From Streptomyces sp. CB02009 (GTDB taxonomy: Bacteria; Actinomycetota; Actinomycetes; Streptomycetales; Streptomycetaceae), in NCBI RefSeq assembly GCF_001905825.1, contig NZ_LIVV01000006.1, positions 372,001 to 436,000 on the forward strand: 64,000 bases of DNA, written 5' to 3'. The notes below the pieces were generated by a model. That model did no database searches. It was not told the origin of the DNA and saw nothing but the letters and a program-made list of their open reading frames with translations. Positions 61,932-64,000 of this stretch are shown here, piece after piece. Positions within the stretch are counted from its first letter, which is position 1. Each line of letters opens with the position of its first letter. Made by a program: the position numbers and the translations under genes.

Positions 61932-62765
61932 TCAGGCTCCGGCAGGTCCGGTCGGGATCGGTCGCTCCGGGCTGTTCCGGCCCGCCTCCGCGGGTTCCTG
62001 CGTGTCGCCGAGGAAGTCCGTCAGGACCGGGGCGAGGACGTGCGGGGCCACGTCGTGCGTCTGGCCCGTCAGCGTGCGGTGGCGGCCCCGGGGGAGGGCC
62101 TCCGTCAAGGTCCGGGCCGCCTGCCGGACGGCCATCGGGCTCACGCCCCCGTCGACCACCAGCACGCGCGCGTGGACCCCGGCCAGGAGCCGCTCCGGCA
62201 CGGACCCGTCGCCGAGGACCGCGGCGTCGTACGCCAGGGTGTGCGCCGGCTCCGCGCCCCCGGGGCGCAGTTCCGCCGGCACCGTCGACTCCGCCAGGAA
62301 CAGGTCGAGCGCCGCCGCCCGCCGCCCGCTCCCGAGCAGCTCGGCCGCCTGCCGTCCCCGCTCGGCGGCCGCGGCCGAGTACGGCGGCTCGAACACCGAC
62401 ACCGCCCCGGCCGGCAGCCCGGCGGCCACCGCGGCGAGGACCAGCACGCCCCCGGTGCCCGTCCCGTGCAGCACCGCACCGGGCCCCGCCTCCCCGACCA
62501 CCGCGGCCAGGTCCTCGATCTCCCGCTCCACCGCGTACGGCCCGGTGTCGCCGCTCCCGCCGCGGCCCCTCCGGTCGTACGCGACGACCGAGAAGCACCG
62601 GGCCAGTAACCCGCCCAGCGCCCGCTCTCCCGCGGCCGTGCCCAGCACGCCGCTCACCAGGACCAGTGGGGGCCCCTCCCCGTACCGCTCGTACGCGATC
62701 GGCGTGCCGTCCCCCGACGCGACCCGTCCCCGAACCCTGCCCAGTGTGGTGCTCACCTCGTCCAT
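61932..62765 (-). CDS. Alpha/beta-hydrolase fold protein lacking the nucleophile serine
   Basis: A 277-residue alpha/beta-hydrolase: GTPIAYERYGEGPPLVLVSGVLGTAAG, CFSVVAYDRRGRGGSGDTGPYAVEREIEDLAAVV, and a late HTLTGQTHDVAPHVLAPVLTDFL with the catalytic-type His. At the nucleophile elbow it reads LHGTGTGGVLV, where GxSxG is expected, so the Ser position is Gly. It is therefore probably non-hydrolytic or uses another mechanism. Its partner and ligand are unknown. Confidence 0.8.
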   Translation of the reverse strand: MDEVSTTLGRVRGRVASGDGTPIAYERYGEGPPLVLVSGVLGTAAGERALGGLLARCFSVVAYDRRGRGGSGDTGPYAVEREIEDLAAVVGEAGPGAVLHGTGTGGVLVLAAVAAGLPAGAVSVFEPPYSAAAAERGRQAAELLGSGRRAAALDLFLAESTVPAELRPGGAEPAHTLAYDAAVLGDGSVPERLLAGVHARVLVVDGGVSPMAVRQAARTLTEALPRGRHRTLTGQTHDVAPHVLAPVLTDFLGDTQEPAEAGRNSPERPIPTGPAGA

Positions 62766-62862
62766 GGCAGGTGAGACCCGACCGCCCGCCGGAACTCATC
62801 GCCGCACGGCGGGATTTCTCGGAGGAATCGGGAAGCCGCTGGTCAGGGCCTACGGTGGGGCC

Positions 62863-63402
62863 ATGAACATCTGTGTCTTCCTCTCCGCGGCCGACCTCGA
62901 CGAGCGCTACACGGCCCCCGCCCGCGACTTCGCGCGGCTCCTCGGCAAGGCCGGCCACACCCTGGTCTGGGGCGGCTCCGACACCGGTCTGATGAAGGTC
63001 GTCGCCGACGGCGTCCAGGAGGCCGGCGGCCGGCTCGTGGGCGTCTCCGTCGACTTTCTCGCCCACAAGGCCCGCCCGAACGCCGACGAGATGGTCGTCG
63101 CCGGGGACCTGGCCGAGCGCAAGGCGCTGCTCCTCGCCAAGTCCGACGCGGTCGTGGTCCTGGTCGGCGGCACCGGCACCCTCGACGAGGCCACCGAGAT
63201 CCTGGAGCTGAAGAAGCACGGCAAGCACCGCAAGCCGGTCGTCCTGCTCAACACGGCGGGCTTCTACGACGGGCTGAAGACCCAGTTCCGCCGGATGGAG
63301 GAGGAGGGCTTCCTGCCGATCCCCCTCGCCGACCTCGTCCTCTTCGCCGACGACGCCCAGACGGCCCTCACCCACCTGGAGGAGAACATCGCCGCCCGCT
63401 GA
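62863..63402 (+). CDS. LOG-family (lysine decarboxylase-like) nucleotide phosphoribohydrolase
   Basis: A 179-residue protein of the TIGR00730/LOG family, whose studied members release free cytokinin bases from their nucleotides. It starts MNICVFLSAADLDERY and has LVWGGSDTGLMKVVADGV and the substrate-binding VLVGGTGTLDEATEIL, close to the PGGxGTxxE signature (Pro replaced by Val). The bacterial role is often unknown. TACGGT lies 6 nt before the ATG. Confidence 0.85.
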   Translation: MNICVFLSAADLDERYTAPARDFARLLGKAGHTLVWGGSDTGLMKVVADGVQEAGGRLVGVSVDFLAHKARPNADEMVVAGDLAERKALLLAKSDAVVVLVGGTGTLDEATEILELKKHGKHRKPVVLLNTAGFYDGLKTQFRRMEEEGFLPIPLADLVLFADDAQTALTHLEENIAAR

Positions 63403-63418
63403 TGCGAGCATGGTGACC

Positions 63419-64000
63419 ATGGCTACACATGTGATCACCGGAGCCGGTTCCGGCATCGGCGCGGCCGTCGCGCGCCGCCTCCACGCGCGCGGGGACGACC
63501 TCGTGCTCCACGCGCGCGACGCGGGGCGGGCCAAGGAGCTCGCCGCGCAGTTCCCCGGCGCCCGGACGCTCGTCGGGGACCTCGCCGACCCGGACCGGCT
63601 CTCCTGGGCGTTCTCGCACCAGACCATGCCGGAGCGGGTGGACAGCCTGCTGCACATCGCGGGCGTCGTCGACCTCGGGCCGATCGGGGACCTCACCCCC
63701 AAGACCTGGCACCACCAGCTCAACGTCAACCTCGTCGCCCCGGCCGAGCTGACCCGGCACCTCCTGCCCCAGCTGCGCGTCTCCCAGGGCCACGTCGTCT
63801 TCGTGAACTCGGGCGCCGGGCTCGCCGCGCACGCCGAGTGGGGCGCGTACGCCGCCTCCAAGCACGGCCTCAAGGCCCTCGCCGACTCCCTGCGCCACGA
63901 GGAGCACGGCAACGGCGTGCGGGTGACCTCGGTCTACCCGGGCCGTACCGCGAGCCCCATGCAGGCCAAGGTCCACTCCCAGGAGGGCAAGGAGTACGAC
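63419..64000 (+). CDS. Short-chain dehydrogenase/reductase (C-terminus cut by window edge)
   Basis: The first 194 codons of a classical SDR. The cofactor motif is VITGAGSGIGAAVARRL, NAG-like LHIAGVVDLGPIG, catalytic Ser in VVFVNSGAG and YxxxK in WGAYAASKHGLKALADSLR, followed by VTSVYPGRTASPM. It is complete in catalytic residues. It starts 16 bp after the LOG gene, so cotranscription is likely. GTG 63413 is an alternative start two codons earlier. Confidence 0.9.
   Translation, partial: MATHVITGAGSGIGAAVARRLHARGDDLVLHARDAGRAKELAAQFPGARTLVGDLADPDRLSWAFSHQTMPERVDSLLHIAGVVDLGPIGDLTPKTWHHQLNVNLVAPAELTRHLLPQLRVSQGHVVFVNSGAGLAAHAEWGAYAASKHGLKALADSLRHEEHGNGVRVTSVYPGRTASPMQAKVHSQEGKEYD

Overview
The window is high-GC actinobacterial DNA and almost certainly comes from a Streptomyces chromosome. 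Codon third positions are GC-saturated, GTG starts and 4-bp ATGA overlaps are frequent, and Tat and lipoprotein signals are typical of the genus. I recognise no rRNA, tRNA, insertion sequence or CRISPR array. Both ends cut genes: a GntR/TetR-type regulator on the left (minus strand) and a short-chain dehydrogenase on the right (plus strand).

Layout. (1) 1-16.7 kb looks like ordinary streptomycete core DNA: a regulator/MFS drug-efflux pair with a shared operator candidate, a heterodimeric ABC exporter, glycogen debranching enzyme GlgX, two tandem L,D-transpeptidase lipoproteins, an enoyl-CoA hydratase, an RsbW-like ATPase, a degenerate polysaccharide deacetylase coupled to a beta-propeller lipoprotein, a GNAT enzyme, a two-EF-hand protein and a small secreted peptide. 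(2) 16.8-41.5 kb is accessory biosynthetic DNA. It starts with a TrmB/LuxR-type regulator, a truncated SDR-like protein and a receiver-degenerate NarL-type regulator. Next comes a minus-strand operon (22.9-19.2 kb reading leftwards) for 3-amino-4-hydroxybenzoate-type chemistry: multicopper oxidase, adenylating ligase, GriI-like aldolase and GriH-like 3-dehydroquinate-synthase-II homologue. Divergent from it is a thiopeptide-type RiPP cluster (24.8-38.1 kb): a SagB-like dehydrogenase, two almost identical Ser-rich precursor peptides, a small membrane protein, and a six-gene overlapping operon for a pyridine-synthase-like protein, LanB glutamylation domain, ocin-ThiF/RRE partner, YcaO cyclodehydratase, second nitroreductase-like protein and LanB elimination domain. 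An ABC-2 exporter and an FAD monooxygenase close this side. (3) 41.5-64 kb returns to core DNA: sdaA, glyA, gcvH and gcvT behind a tandem glycine riboswitch, two SseB-like proteins, a complete Opp-type transporter, a TRIC/UPF0126 membrane protein, an acyl-CoA thioesterase, a cysteine desulfurase/MnmA pair for tRNA 2-thiolation, an amidase, a pseudo-alpha/beta-hydrolase and a LOG-family protein.

How it fits together. The RiPP genes contain every activity needed for a thiopeptide: leader recognition, azoline formation, azoline oxidation, tRNA-dependent dehydration and a candidate [4+2] cyclase. The core peptide SSGSIGTSSSSSSTCSAC is atypical because it has one long Ser run and only two Cys, both at the tail. 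The neighbouring aromatic-acid operon makes and probably adenylates an aminohydroxybenzoate. This is formally analogous to the aromatic side-ring acids of nosiheptide and thiostrepton, so an aminohydroxybenzoate-decorated thiopeptide is the most interesting hypothesis here. A separate phenoxazinone-type pigment cluster next door is the main alternative.

All function calls come from motif recognition and memory of families. No database search was run.
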